Shown here: positions 1 through 11,501 of the stretch, piece after piece
How positions within the stretch are numbered: the first letter of the stretch is position 1
Layout: each line of letters opens with the position of its first letter
Source: Conchocele bisecta
Lineage: Eukaryota > Mollusca > Bivalvia > Lucinida > Thyasiridae
NCBI GenBank assembly: GCA_029237695.1
Contig: CM055269.1
Coordinates: 32,535,175-32,599,174 of the forward strand
DNA: 64,000 nt
Reading direction: 5' to 3'
Made by a program: the position numbers and the translations under genes
The notes under the pieces: model-generated
The model's database searches: none
The model's input: only the letters and a program-made list of their open reading frames with translations
Told to the model about the DNA's origin: nothing

Positions 1-3000
1 GGTTAAGGTTTTTAATCAAGCTTGTATATGGAATACTCCTGGCCCTACATCAACCATATTTTGACAACTTCATCTCCTAGTGATGTACATCAACAACCCT
101 ACATTTAACCTTGAATTAATTAGTTAATTCCCCTTGGTTAAGGTTTTTAGTCAAGCTTGTATATGGAATACTATTGTGCATACAGACACCATACTTGGAT
201 AACTTTTTCTCATAGGGATGTACATCAATAACCCCTGACCTATATTTTACCTTCACCTACATTTAACCTTGAATTACTTGGTTAATCTTTATAGTCTTGT
301 ATATGGAATATTCCTGGGCCTACATCAACCATACTTGGACAACTTCATCTCCTAGTGATGTACATCAATAATCCCTGACCTATATTTGACCTTCACCTAC
401 TTTTATCCTTGGATTACTTAGTTATTTCCCCTTGGTTAAGGTTTTTAGTCAACCTTGTATATGGAATACTATTGTGCATACAGACACCATACTTGGACAA
501 CCTTTTCTCATAGGGATGTACATCAATAACCCCTGATCTATATTTGACCTTGACCTACATTTCCTCTTGAATTACTTAGTTAATTCCCCTTGGTTAAGGT
601 TTTTAGTCAACTTTGGTTACTGTTTTTAGTCAAGCTTGTACATGGAATACTATTGTGCATACAGACACCATACTTGGACAACCTTTTCTCATGGGATGTA
701 CATCAATAACCCCTTGATCTATATTGACCTTGACCTACTTTTCCTCTTGAATTACTTAGTTAATTCCCCTGGTTAAGGTTTTTAGTCAAGCTTTGTATAA
801 GGAATACTCCTGGCCCTACACCCCACCATACTTGGACTTAACTTCATCCTAGGGATGTACAACAATAACCCCTGATCTATATTTTGACCTTGACCTACAT
901 TTCCTCTTGAATTACTTAGTTAATTCTCTTTGGTTAAGGTTTTTAGTCAAGCTTGTAGATGGAATACTCCTGGTCCTACACCCACCATACTTGGACAACT
1001 TCATCTCCCTAGGGATGTACTTCAATAACCCCACCCTGATTCTATATTTGACCTTGACCTACATTCCTCTTGAATTACTATGTTAATTCTCTTTGGGTTA
1101 AAGGTTTATAGTCAAGCTTGTAGATGGAATACTCCTGGCCCTACACCAACCATACTTGGACAACTTTATCTCCTAATGATGTACATCAACAACCCCTGAC
1201 CTATATTTGACCTTTGACCTACATTTAACCTTGAATTACTTTAGTTAATTCCCTTGGTTAAGGTTTTTTAGTCAACCTTGGTTAAGGTATTTAGTCAAGC
1301 TTTCTACATGGAAATACTATTGTGCATACAGACACCATACTGGACAACCTTTTCTCATAGCGATGTACATCAATAATCCCTGATCTATATTTTACCTTGA
1401 CCTACATTTCCTCCTTGAATTACTTAGTTAATTCCCCTTGGTTAAGGTTTTTAGTCAAGCTTGAATATGGAATACTACTGGCCCTACAACCATACTTGGA
1501 CAACTTCATCTCCTAGTGATGTACATCAACAACCCTGATATATATCACCTTGACCTATATTTCCTCTTGTAATTACTTACTTTAAATTCCCCTTGGTTAA
1601 GGTTTTTTAGTCAACCTTGGGTTAAGCTTTTTACTCAAGCTTGTAAACAATGGAATCCTATTGTGCATACAGACACCATACTTGGACAACCTTTTCTCAT
1701 AGGATGTACATCAATAAACCCCTGATCATATTTGACCTCACCTACATTTCCTCTTGAAGTTACTAGTTAATTCTCTTTGGTTAGGTTTTTAGTCAGCTTG
1801 TATATGGATTACTCCTGGCCCTACACCAACCATATTTTGACAACTTCATCTCCTAGTGATGTTACATCAACAAAACCCTTACATTTAACCTTGAATTAAT
1901 TAGTTAATTCCCCTTGGTTAAGGTTTTTAGTCAAGCTTGTATGGAATACTATTGTGCATACAGACACCATACTTGATAACTTTTTCTCATAGGGATGTAC
2001 ACCAATCAATAACCCCTGACCTATATTTTACTTCTTCACTTACATTTAACCCTTGAATTACTTGGTTAATCTTTATTAGTCTTGTATATGGAATATTTGC
2101 CTGGCCTACATCAACCTACTTGGACAACTTCATCATCTCCTAGTGATGTACATCCAATAATCCCTGACCTATATTTGACCTTCACCTACTTTTTATCCTT
2201 GGATTACTTAGTTATTTCCCCTCGGTTAAGGTTTTTAGTCAACCTTGTATAATGGAATACTCCTGGGCCTACAGAAACCATACTTGGAAAACTTCATCTC
2301 CTAGTGATGTACATCAATAACCCCTGACCTATATCTGTCATTGACCTACATTTTTTAACCTTGAATTACTACTTAAATTTACCCTTGGTTAAGTTTTTTA
2401 GTCAACCTTGGTTAAGGTTTTTAGCTCGACTATTCAAAGAATAAGTAGAGCTTATGTTGTCACCCCGGCGTCGGCGTCGGCGTTACCGTCACGCCTTGGT
2501 TGTAGGTTTTTTAGTCAAGCTTGTATATGGAATACTAACTGGCCCTACACCCACCATACTTGGACAACTTCCATCTCCTAGTGATTGTACATCAATAACC
2601 CCTGATCTATATTTGACCTTGACCTACATTTCCTCTTGAATTACTTACTTAATTCCCCTTGGTTAAGGTTTTTAGTCAAGCTTGTATATGGAATACTACT
2701 GGCCCTACACCCACCATACTTGGACAACTTCATCTCCTAGTGATGTACATCAATAACCCCTGATCTATATTTGACCTTGACCTACATTTCCTCTTGAATT
2801 ACTTACTTAATTCTCCTTGGTTAACGTTTTTAGTCAAGCTTGGTTAAGGTTTTTAGTCAAGCTAGTACATGGAATACTATTGTGCATACAGACACCATAC
2901 TTGGACAACCTTTTCTCATAGGGATGTACATCAATAACCCCTGATCTATATTTGACCTTGACCTACATTTCCTCTTGAATTACTTAGTTAATTTCCCCTT

Positions 3001-3676
3001 GGTTATGGTTTTTAGTCAAGCTTGTATATGTAATACTACTGGCCCTACACCCACCATACTTGGACAACTTCATCTCCTAGTGATGTGCATCAATAACCCC
3101 TGACCTATATTTGACCTTCACCTACATTTCCTCTTGAATTACTTACTTAATTCCCCTTGGTTAAGGTTTTTAGTCAACCTTGGTTAAGCTTTTTACTCAA
3201 GCTTGTACATGGAATACTATTGTGCATACAGACACCATACTTGGACAACCTTTTCTCATAGGGATGTACATCAATAACCCCTGACCTTTATTTTACCTTC
3301 ACCTACATTTAACCTTGAATTACTTGGTTAATGTTTATAGTCAAGCTTGTATATGGAATACTCCTGGGCCTACATCAACCATACTTGGACAACTTCATCT
3401 CCTAGTGATGTACATCAATAATCCCTGACCTATATTTGACCTTGACCTACTTTTATCCTTGGATTACTTAGTTATTTCCCCTTGGTTACGGTTGTTAGTC
3501 AAGCTTGTATATGGAATACTCCTGGGCCTACAGAAACCATACTTGGAAAACTTCATCTCCTAGTGATGTACATCAATAACCCCTGACCTATATCTGACAT
3601 TGACCTACATTTAACCTTAAATTACTTACTTAATTTCCCTTGGTTAAGGTTTTTAGTCAACCTTGGTTAAGGTTTT
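1..3676. repeat. Satellite array, unit about 150-160 bp
   Basis: About two dozen head-to-tail copies of an AT-rich unit. Each runs from GGTTAAGGTTTTTAGTCAAG through ATACTTGGACAAC, GATGTACATCAATAACCCC and TTTGACCTTGACCTACATT. The cleanest copies (around 2660 and 2818) are 158 bp apart; others differ by indels and by two alternative middle segments (CCTGGCCCTAC or ATTGTGCATACAGACACC). A GC-rich piece at about 2430-2495 with CGGCGT triplets interrupts the array. No coding potential is claimed. Confidence 0.95.
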
Positions 3677-3677
3677 T

Positions 3678-3945
3678 ATGCAGGCCGCAGCCACCTTCTT
3701 TGTCAAGCTATGTGTACATCGACAACCCTCGTAGTCGAGCTATGCTGTTCTCCTAACGCTCTTGTTATGCAGGCCGCAGCCACCTTCTTTGTCAAGCTAT
3801 GTGTACATCGACAACCCTCGTAGTCGAGCTATGCTGTTCTCCTACAGCTCTTGTTATGCAGGCCGCATCCACCTTGTTTGTCAAGCTATGTGTACATCGA
3901 CAACCCTCGTAGTCGAGCTATGCTGTTCTCCTACAGCACTTGTTA
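3678..3945. repeat. 89-bp tandem triplication
   Basis: Three nearly identical 89-bp units start with ATGCAGGCCGCAGCCACC at 3678, 3767 and 3856, directly after the satellite. Because 89 is not a multiple of three, the open frame running through them shifts from unit to unit and is not credible as a gene. Confidence 0.9.
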
Positions 3946-4272
3946 TTCGGAGCTGTTGAGTGTGATCTGTCAAGAATCATAGAAACGGCAATTTTATTCA
4001 TTTATTTCCCTACCTGTCAGACTGAAAATACTGGGAGCAGCCATCTTTAATTTAAATGACGTAGGACAGACTAATAGACGTAATAAAAAGTAAGAAGCTA
4101 AGAAGCGCACACATCTGGAAAGTGGGACTGAATGCAAGTTTCACAGCGACAGGATAAACACCATTTTTCATTTTCGAAGTATCATGCAGCTGCTTTGCAG
4201 ATCAAAACTGTACAATCCAAAATCGGGACCTGTTCTGGGCAGGTTTCGGTCAAAATTTGACACAGAAATGTC

Positions 4273-4384
4273 CTGGCTAGTTTGATATCAACCTAGGTAT
4301 CATCACTCGGTAACTTAATATAAACCTTCAACCTTCGGTCTCAGGCTGATATAAAGTTACCTCGGTTGATATCAAACTAGCCAG
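4273..4384. repeat. Inverted repeat (hairpin), about 112 bp
   Basis: The arms start CTGGCTAGTTTGATATCAAC and end with the reverse complement, with a less perfect centre. Probably the remnant of a small hairpin transposon; no family is assigned. Confidence 0.75.
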
Positions 4385-4385
4385 T

Positions 4386-4551
4386 TATAACCTCTAAATA
4401 TTGCTTGTTAGAAGCATGGTGGGCGTTTCGTTGATGGAATGGAGAACAGTGTAGATCATGATCAGACAATGCAGATGCACATGCTGATCTAGATCTACAC
4501 TGGTCACAAAGTCCATAAACGCCATTTTCCCCGTCACAGCCACATTTCTTT
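4386..4551. mobile_element. MITE family M1, partial copy
   Basis: The right part of a roughly 230-bp hairpin MITE. It ends with GTCACAGCCACAT and carries the central AGATC...GATCTAGATCTACACTGG cassette. Better copies in this window (35496-35727, 47507-47735) show inverted termini with CTGGAGAAATGG about ten bases from each end. Confidence 0.7.
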
Positions 4552-4633
4552 CTGTTCAGAAATGGCAGAAATTACAAACTTATGTTGTTCGGCTTAATAG
4601 GAGTGAAATTGATCATATTTATGCTAATATTTA

Positions 4634-4757
4634 TACCCCCGGCATACAAAGTATGTCAAGGGGTATATAGTTTTCATCATCCCGTCATTAAAGTTTTTAT
4701 TTGTCAGTCCAGGGGGCGGATGGGGGTATCCATGAGCCTCTGCTCATTTGCTCTCGT
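4634..4757 (+). mobile_element. Minimal Helentron-like element (about 125 bp)
   Basis: It starts ATACCCCCGGC, has a small palindrome (CATACAAAGTATG) and ends GGGGGTAT followed by the hairpin ATGAGC-CTCT-GCTCAT and CTCTCGT. ATACCCCC and GGGGGTAT are exact reverse complements. Terminal inverted repeat at the left, and inverted repeat, hairpin and CT-rich terminus at the right, is the architecture of the longer elements nearby, here with almost no body. Confidence 0.6.
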
Positions 4758-4789
4758 AACAAAATACATGTAATTACATTTTCTTCCAG

Positions 4790-4851
4790 CACAAAATCTG
4801 CAGCATCCAAAGAAACATCACAAAAAGAAGGGAAAAGGAAAGCTGCCAAAG
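4790..4851 (+). CDS. Internal exon of Lys-rich/Gly-Asp-rich protein gene
   Basis: A 62-nt exon between a good acceptor (TTTTCTTCCAG) and donor (G|GTAATC). It encodes TKSAASKETSQKEGKRKAAK, a basic, lysine-rich stretch. It enters with the last base of a split codon and leaves with one base (G). That base joins GT at the start of the next exon (9649) to give glycine, so the two exons are exactly in phase. The upstream exon(s), probably holding the start codon, were not found. The 4.8-kb intron that follows is filled with repeat arrays. Splicing is inferred; transcript data would settle it. Confidence 0.55.
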
Positions 4852-4998
4852 GTAATCTATTTGCTATTGGAGAAATATTTACTTTAAACTATTATCTGTT
4901 CCAAAATGTAATGATGTTTTGTGCCAGAGAGGAGTGGCATTTATGTCCAACTATCCTATTTATGGTTACGTCTGATTTTTTTTGTCTGCTATATTTTT

Positions 4999-6220
4999 AC
5001 GCCCCACCACGATAGTGGAGGGGGCATTTAGTGTTACTCTTGTCCGTCCGTCCCGTCCGTCCCATTCCGTCTCGTCCGTCCGTCCGTCCGTCCATCACAA
5101 AACTTTAACGCTCGGGTAAATGTCTCAGAATTTCTTCATCCTTCGACCGATCTGCTTCATATTTCATATACACATTGCTCTAATGGTCCTCTACCGTCCT
5201 GTGCCAAATCCACGTTTGTCCTGCCCCCGCCAAGCCCAGGGTCAAGGTCACATACTTAGTGCTTCAAAAACTTTAATGCTCAGGTAAATATCTTATAATT
5301 TCTGTTTTCTTTCACGGATCAGCTTCATACTTCATATACGCATTGCTCTAATGGTCCTCTACCGCCCTGTGCCAAATCCACGTTCGTCCTGCCCCAGCCG
5401 AGCCCAGGGTCAAGGTCACATACTTGGTGCTTCAAAAACTTTAACGCTCGGGTAAATATCTTATAATTTCTGTTTGCTTTCAACGATCAGCTTCATATTT
5501 CATATACGCATTGATCTAATGGTCCTCTACCGCCCTGTGCCAAATCCACGTTCGTCCTGCCCCCGCCAAGCCCAGGGTCAAGGTCACATACTTAGTGCTT
5601 CAAAAACTTTAACGCTCAGGTAAATATCTTATAATTTCTGTTCCCTTTCACGGATCAGCTTCATACTTCATATACGCATTACTCTAATGGTCCTCTACTG
5701 TCCTGTGCCAAATCCACGTTCGTCCTTCCCCTGCCAAGCCCAGGGTCAAGGTCACATACTTAGTGCTTCAAAAACTTTAACGCTCAGGTAAATATCTTAT
5801 AATTTCTGTTTTCTTTCACGGATCAGCTTCATTCTTCATATACGCATTCCTCTAATGGTCCTCTACCGCCCTGTGCCAAATCCACGTTTCTCCTGCGCCA
5901 AGCCCAGGGTCAAGGTCACATACTTGGTTCTTCAAAAACTTTAACGCTCGGGTAAATATCTTATAATTTCTGTTCCCTTCCACGGATCAGCTTCATACTT
6001 CATATACGCATTGCTATAATGGTCCTCTACCGCCCTGTGCCAAATCCACGTTCGTCCTGCCCCCGCCAAGCCAGGGTCAGGTCAAGGATACTTACTTGGT
6101 GCTTCAAAAATTTTAAAAACTTTAACGCTCAGGTAAAAAAAAAATTTGACTTGGAATTTGGCCTCATTTATTATCAAAGCGATATGTGGGGCATCCGTGT
6201 TCTATGAACACATTTTCTAG
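4999..6220 (+). mobile_element. Helentron-like element HA with 168-bp tandem body
   Basis: The left end starts TACGCCCCACCACGATAGTGG, then GGGGGCATTTAGTGTTAC and a (GTCC)n block (5040-5093). The body is about six 168-bp repeats, each with AACTTTAACGCTCGGGTAAAT and GGGTCAAGGTCACATACTT. The right end has GTGGGGCAT (complementary to the left terminus), the hairpin GTGTTC-TAT-GAACAC and the terminus TTTTCTAG|T. A minus-strand relative lies at 36372-37104. No ORF encodes a recognisable transposition protein. Confidence 0.75.
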
Positions 6221-6277
6221 TTTTTGTCTGATGAACCCTTAGTATATGGGAAACCAAAATTGTTGTCTGCTTTTGTT

Positions 6278-7996
6278 ATGCCCCCGCCACCGAATGGTTA
6301 GGGGGGCATATAGTGTTACCGGCGTCCGTACGTACGTAACGTACGTACGTCCGTACGTACGTACATCCCGAAACCTTAACGCTCGGGTAAATTGCTTATA
6401 ATTTCTGTTTCCTTGCTCGGATCTGCTTCACATTTCACACACGCATTGCTCCAATGGTTCTCTACTGCCCTGTGACAAATCCACATTCATCCCGCCCACA
6501 CCCTAAGCCCAGGGTCAAGGTCACAGACTTGGTGCGTTCGAAACCTTAATGCTCGGGTAAATGGCTTATAATTTCTCGGATCTGCTTCACATTTCACACA
6601 CGCATTGCTCCAATGGTCCTCTACTGCCCTGTGACAAATCCACATTCGTCCCGCCCCCGCCAAGCCCAGGGTCAAGGTCACAGACTTGGTGCTTTCGAAA
6701 CCTTAACCCCTCGGGTAAATGTCTTATAATTTCTGTTTCCTTGCTCAGATCTGCTTCATATTTCACACACGCATTGCTCCAATGGTCTCTACCGCCCTAT
6801 GACAAATCCACATTCGTCCCGCCCCCTTTAAGCTCAGGGTCAATGGTCACAGACTTGGTGCATTCGAAACCTTAATCGCTCGGTATGGCTTATAATTTCT
6901 CGGATCTGCTTCACATTTCACATTCACACACATTGCTCCAATGGTCCTCTACCGCCCTGTGACAAATCCACATTCGTTCCGCCCCCTCTAAGCCCAGGGT
7001 CAAGGTCACAGACTTGGTGCGTTCAAAACCTTAACGCTGGGTAAATGCCTTATAATTTCTGTTTCCTTCCTCGGATCTGCTTTCACATTTTCACACACAG
7101 CATTGCTCCAATGGTCTCTGCCACCCTGTTTACAAATCCACATTCGTGCCGCCCCCGCTAAGCCCAGGTCAAGGTCACAGACTTGGTGCGTTCGAAACCT
7201 TAACGCTGGGTAATTGCCTTATAATTTCTGTTTCCTTGCTCGGGTCTGCTTCACATTGCACACACGCATTGCTCCAATGGTCCTCTACCGCCCTGTGACA
7301 AATTCCACATTCGGTCCCGCGCTAAGCTCAGGTCAGGTCACAGACTTGGTGCGTTCGAAACCTTAACGCTGGGTAAATGCCTTATAATTTCTGTTTCCTT
7401 GCTCGGGTCTGCTTCACATTGCACACACGCATTGCTCCAATGGTCCTCTACCGCCCTGTGACAAATCCACATTCGTCCCGCCCCCACAAGCCCTAAGCCC
7501 TGGGTCAAGGTCACAGACTTGGTGCGTTCGAAACCTTAACGCTGGGTAAATGGCTTATAATTTCTGTTTCCTTGCTCGGATCTGCTTGACATTTCACACA
7601 CGCATTGCTCCAGTGGTCCTCTACCGCCCTGTGACAAATCCACATTGGTCCCCGCCCCCGCTAAGACCCAGGGTCAAGGTCACGACTTGGTGCGTTCGAA
7701 ACCTTAACGCTGGGTAAATGGCTTAATATTTTCTGTTTCCCTTGCTCGGTCTGCTTCACATTGCACACACGCATTGCTCCAATGGTCCTCTACCGCCCTG
7801 TGACAAATCCACATTCATCCCGCCCCCGCTAAGCCCAGGGTCAAGGTCACAGACTTGGTGCGTTAGAAACCTTAACGCTGCGTAAATGCCTTCGACTGGG
7901 TGCGTTCAAAACCTTAACACTCGGGTAAATGGCTTATAATCAAATATGCCTCGTTTTCTTTGGCTGCCAGCGGGGGCATTCGTGTGCCGACAGGCC
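6278..7996 (+). mobile_element. Helentron-like element HB with tandem body
   Basis: The left end is TATGCCCCCGCCACCGAATGG followed by AGTGTTACC and a CGTACGTACGTC block. The body has about ten imperfect units of 155-170 bp, each with CCTTAACGCTCGGGTAAATG, CACATTTCACACACGCATTG and CAAGGTCACAGACTTGGTGC. The right end carries GCGGGGGCAT (reverse complement of ATGCCCCCGC at the left end), a GTGCC...GGCCAC hairpin and ATTTCTAG|T. It stops abruptly in the middle of a repeat unit that continues at 7997, so it appears to sit inside another array of the same repeat. Confidence 0.75.
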
Positions 7997-8836
7997 ACAT
8001 TTCTAGTAATTTCTGTTTCCTTGCTCGGATCTGCTTCACATTTCACACACGCATTGCTCCAATGGTTCTCTACTGCCCTGTGACAAATCCACATTCATCC
8101 CGCCCCCCCCTAAGCCCAGGGTCAAGGTCACAGACTTGGTGCGTTCGAAACCTTAATGCTCGGGTAAATGGCTTATAATTTCTCGGATCTGCTTCACATT
8201 TCACACACGCATTGCTCCAATGGTCCTCTACTGCCCTGTGACAAATCCACATTCGTCCCGCCCCCGCCAAGCCCAGGGTCAAGGTCACAGACTTGGTGCT
8301 TTCGAAACCTTAATGCTCGGGTAAATGGCTTATAATTTCTCGGATCTGCTTCACATTTCACACACGCATTGCTCCAATGGTCCTCTACTGCCCTGTGACA
8401 AATCCACATTCGTCCCGCCCCCGCCAAGCCCAGGGTCAAGGTCACAGACTTGGTGCTTTCGAAACCTTAACCCTCGGGTAAATGTCTTATAATTTCTGTT
8501 TCCTTGCTCAGATCTGCTTCATATTTCACACACGCATTGCTCCAATGGTCCTCTACCGCCCTATGACAAATCCACATTCGTCCCGCCCCCTTTAAGCTCA
8601 GGGTCAAGGTCACAGACTTGGTGCATTCGAAACCTTAACGCTCGGGTAAATGGCTTATAATTTCTCGGATCTGCTTCACATTTCACACACACATTGCTCC
8701 AATGGTCCTCTACCGCCCTGTGACAAATCCACATTCGTTCCGCCCCCTCTAAGCCCAGGGTCAAGGTCACAGACTTGGTGCGTTCAAAACCTTAACGCTC
8801 GGGTAAATGGCTTATAATTTCTGTTTCTCCAATGGT
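7997..8836 (+). repeat. Second HB-type tandem array
   Basis: Five further units of the roughly 165-bp HB repeat. Positions 8023-8260 are almost identical to 6413-6650, including the shortened unit that lacks TGTTTCCTTGCT, so this is a duplicated block rather than independent amplification. Confidence 0.85.
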
Positions 8837-9600
8837 CCTCTACCGCCCTTTACAGGGAACGCCTTGAATACATGCATTCATCTGATGATACTCTATCGTG
8901 CTATAGAAAATCCATGACCCACCGCCCACCCCTTACCCCAGAGTCAAGGTCACAAACTTAGCACATTCATAAACTTAACGTTGGGGTAAATGTCTTATAA
9001 CATCCGTTTCCTTTCATGGAACGCCTTGATATTTCATACATATATTCCTCAGATGACCCTCTATCATGCTGTAGCAAATCCACAACCCACCACCCAACCC
9101 TTACCCCAAGGTCAAGGTCACAAACTTAGCATGTTCATAAACTTAACGTTGGGGTAAATGTTGTGTAACTTCTGTTTCTTTGATATTTCATACATGTATT
9201 CATCTGATGATCCTCTATTGTGCTCTATTGTGCTACAGCAAATCCATGATCCCCCCACCCTTTCCCCAAGGTCAAGGTCACAAACTTAGCACATTCATAC
9301 ATGCATTCCTCATGTGAATAGCTATCATGCTGTAGAAAATCAACCAACTTAGTGCGTTCATAAACTTAACGTTGGGTTAAATTTTGTTTTACTTCTGTTT
9401 TCAGGGAGCGCATTGATATTTCATACATGCATTCATCTTACCGGTAATATGCTATATCATGCTATAGCAAATCCACGACCCACCTTCCACCACTGACCCC
9501 AATGTCAAGTTATATAATATTCATGTTTTCTTATGCAACTGTGCCAAGTTTGAGTGAAGGCTGCCAACAGGCGAGCTTCGTTGTCTTCTGACAACTCTTG
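8837..9600 (+). mobile_element. Helentron-like element HE, 3' part
   Basis: Four degenerate units (AACTTAACGTTGGGGTAAATG, CATACATGCATTCATCTGATG, CAAGGTCACAAACTTAGC) are followed by AACAGGCGAGCTTC, the hairpin GTTGTC-TTCT-GACAAC and the terminus TCTTG|T. The left end is fused to or hidden in the preceding array. It lies just upstream of the exon at 9649. Confidence 0.6.
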
Positions 9601-9648
9601 TTATAAAATGGCACATGCTTATCTTTAATAGATTTACTTTACTTTCAG

Positions 9649-10040
9649 GTTTCCTGGCTGGGGCTGCTGTTGGCTATGGATTTGGGCGGCCGTGGGGCTG
9701 GGGGTGGGGCTGGGGTTGGGACTACCACTCAGACTACGGCTGGGGCTATGGTGGCCATTTTGACCACGACCACGACTATGACAGCGACTCGTGTTTCGAA
9801 TTCAGTGATTACGACATGGGGTCAATCAGCAGTTTTGGCGGGTCAGATTTCGAGGATTTTGTAGAGAATGACGGCGTTGATTTTGACTATAATAATGGTG
9901 ATATGGATATAGATACGGGTTATGATGGCGGCTCAGGTGGCGGGGACGATTATGGGGGCGGGGGCGATTATGGTGGTGGGGAAGTGATTGGGGGTGGGGG
10001 TGGGGGTGGGGGTGGGGGCGATTATGGGGGTGGGGTGTGA
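9649..10040 (+). CDS. Last exon, Gly/Trp/Asp-rich small protein
   Basis: The exon follows the acceptor TTTACTTTACTTTCAG. Its first bases complete the glycine codon begun at 4851. The peptide opens with a short hydrophobic stretch (FLAGAAVGYGFG), then repeats of Gly-Trp, a His/Asp-rich stretch (HFDHDHDYDSD), an acidic middle and a Gly-rich tail of GGGDYGGG type, stopping at 10038-10040. An apparent 2-base disturbance in the G-run displaces the frame: the next frame continues the same Asp-Tyr-Gly pattern to a TAA at 10102-10104. The true C-terminus may therefore lie there, or this is a length change in an unstable G-tract. I do not recognise the family. The composition suggests a low-complexity secreted or structural protein, but that is inference. 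An unspliced start at 9615 is possible but would ignore the splice acceptor. Confidence 0.6.
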
Positions 10041-10727
10041 TTATGGGGGTGGGGGTGATTGTGGTGGTGGTGATTTTGGAGGGGGCGATGATGGGGGTGA
10101 TTAAAATTTAGTGTTGAGATGGTCAGATGCTTTTTCCGTTGTCGTGCTAAAGAGACTGACTTCTACAGGAACCAAAACAAATCGCATAAACACACCCATA
10201 TCTGGAAATGCTTCTTGCACCGATAGATCTACCAGTATACATCGTGGCGTATTATACATGTATGTAATGAACATTACTGTAGATACTTTATTGATATGTA
10301 ACTGATATTGACATTAATTGCCCGTTAATTCTTCGAAAAATGTCAGAAAATATTTACAATTAACATGATTAAGAATTGCCAGTTTTCCGATCGGAATATT
10401 TCCGTGATTTTCCGATGTAACCGACCAATCAAATGCAGTGATAAGAGTTAAAACTAGTATCCGGGGAAGCTGCATTACATCATATCGTTAAAAATAGTAT
10501 CGGCGGAAGGTCACATAAATCTGCAGCGACTTTGAATCAAGGTGTCTGTACACAGATAGGGATTGAATTCTGTAATTTATATATTTTATTTTATCATATA
10601 AGTCACATATTTTAACATTTTTATGATAATTAATCCGTGTCCTTAACATCCAATGCTGCTTTATCGCCATTAACTGCGTATTCAATTGATAATTGTTAGG
10701 CTGCTACTCTGGCAATGTAACTACAGT
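10041..10727. other. No recognisable feature
   Basis: The frame-displaced Gly-rich tail runs to 10104. After that the sequence is unique-looking, AT-rich and without convincing coding, RNA or repeat signals; it may include the 3' untranslated region of the preceding gene. Confidence 0.4.
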
Positions 10728-10810
10728 GCAACCACTCTACAACAGCCACCCATGGGAAGACGTAAAACTGGCTGTTGTAGAGAGGTGGCTGTTGTAGGCT
10801 GTTGTAGGGA
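10728..10810. mobile_element. Short mariner-type MITE remnant
   Basis: TACAGTGCAACCACTCTACA at the left, and CTGTTGTAGAGAGGTGGCTGT and GTAGGGAGG at the right, form an inverted repeat like the CAGTG(A/C)AACCTCTCTA termini at 51534-51804. Only a core remains. Confidence 0.45.
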
Positions 10811-10816
10811 GGTTAA

Positions 10817-11041
10817 TGCTGAATTATATTTTGTCGCCTGATGTTTATTTATTTTCTTCGATAATTCTCACCAAAAACATGCTTTGGCATGGAAATGATT
10901 CTAAAATGCTGTCAAAACATGCTTTTATTAAGAAAGAAGGCAAAGCAACAGCAGACGACAATTTTCGTGCTCAGCAGTCTAAGGCTGTAATGGATTTTGA
11001 GCAAGAGCACTTAATAATTTTCGTGTTCAGCAGTCTAAGGG
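10817..11041. mobile_element. Degenerate TTAA-flanked MITE (family P2)
   Basis: Flanked by TTAA at 10813 and 11042. It contains CATGCTTTGGCATGGAAATG, ATGCTGTCAAAACATG, AACAGCAGACGACAAT and a terminal CAGTCTAAGGG|TTAA, all shared with the cleaner family P2 copies at 20220, 28982, 46168 and 60971. A second truncated end (CAGCAGTCTAAGG) lies at 10973. Confidence 0.5.
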
Positions 11042-11501
11042 TTAACATGGTCTTGAACTTTTTGACCATCACAAGGTTGCTGAAATACATTTATAGTCAA
11101 GTATGCCAAGGGGGCATATCCATGCTTTACAAACATAATGTTTAGTTGAGATGCACGCATTCCGCTTTATAGGCAATAGTTTGCTTTATACCTCTACACT
11201 GCAGTCAATGGTAAACATTTGCGGAATTTGATGTTTTAGAGTTGAGAGACAAGGCAACGATATGGGATAAAAATATAATCATTGTAATAGCAAATGTCTT
11301 AGGTCACTTCCCCACGAATAATCAATGGATGAACAGCAGTCGCTCCAGGGTAAACTGGTTAATTTATTCATGAAATGCGTGTGTAGAGGTATTTTTATGA
11401 GGTATTACTTCCGTCGCATGTATATAGAGAATACCAGTGCATTTTGATATATCAAGTGTAATTATAACATTATACTATTGATGTTCACGTAAAACGTAAA
11501 A

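Noticed and set aside
4582..4633. Hydrophobic peptide MLFGLIGVKLIIFMLIF as signal-peptide exon for the 4790 exon
   Set aside because: No donor in the required phase before the inserted element at 4634; kept as a possibility only.
6487..8770. Minus-strand ORFs reading [14 protein letters not shown]
   Set aside because: Repeated translations of the HB array unit, not a protein family.
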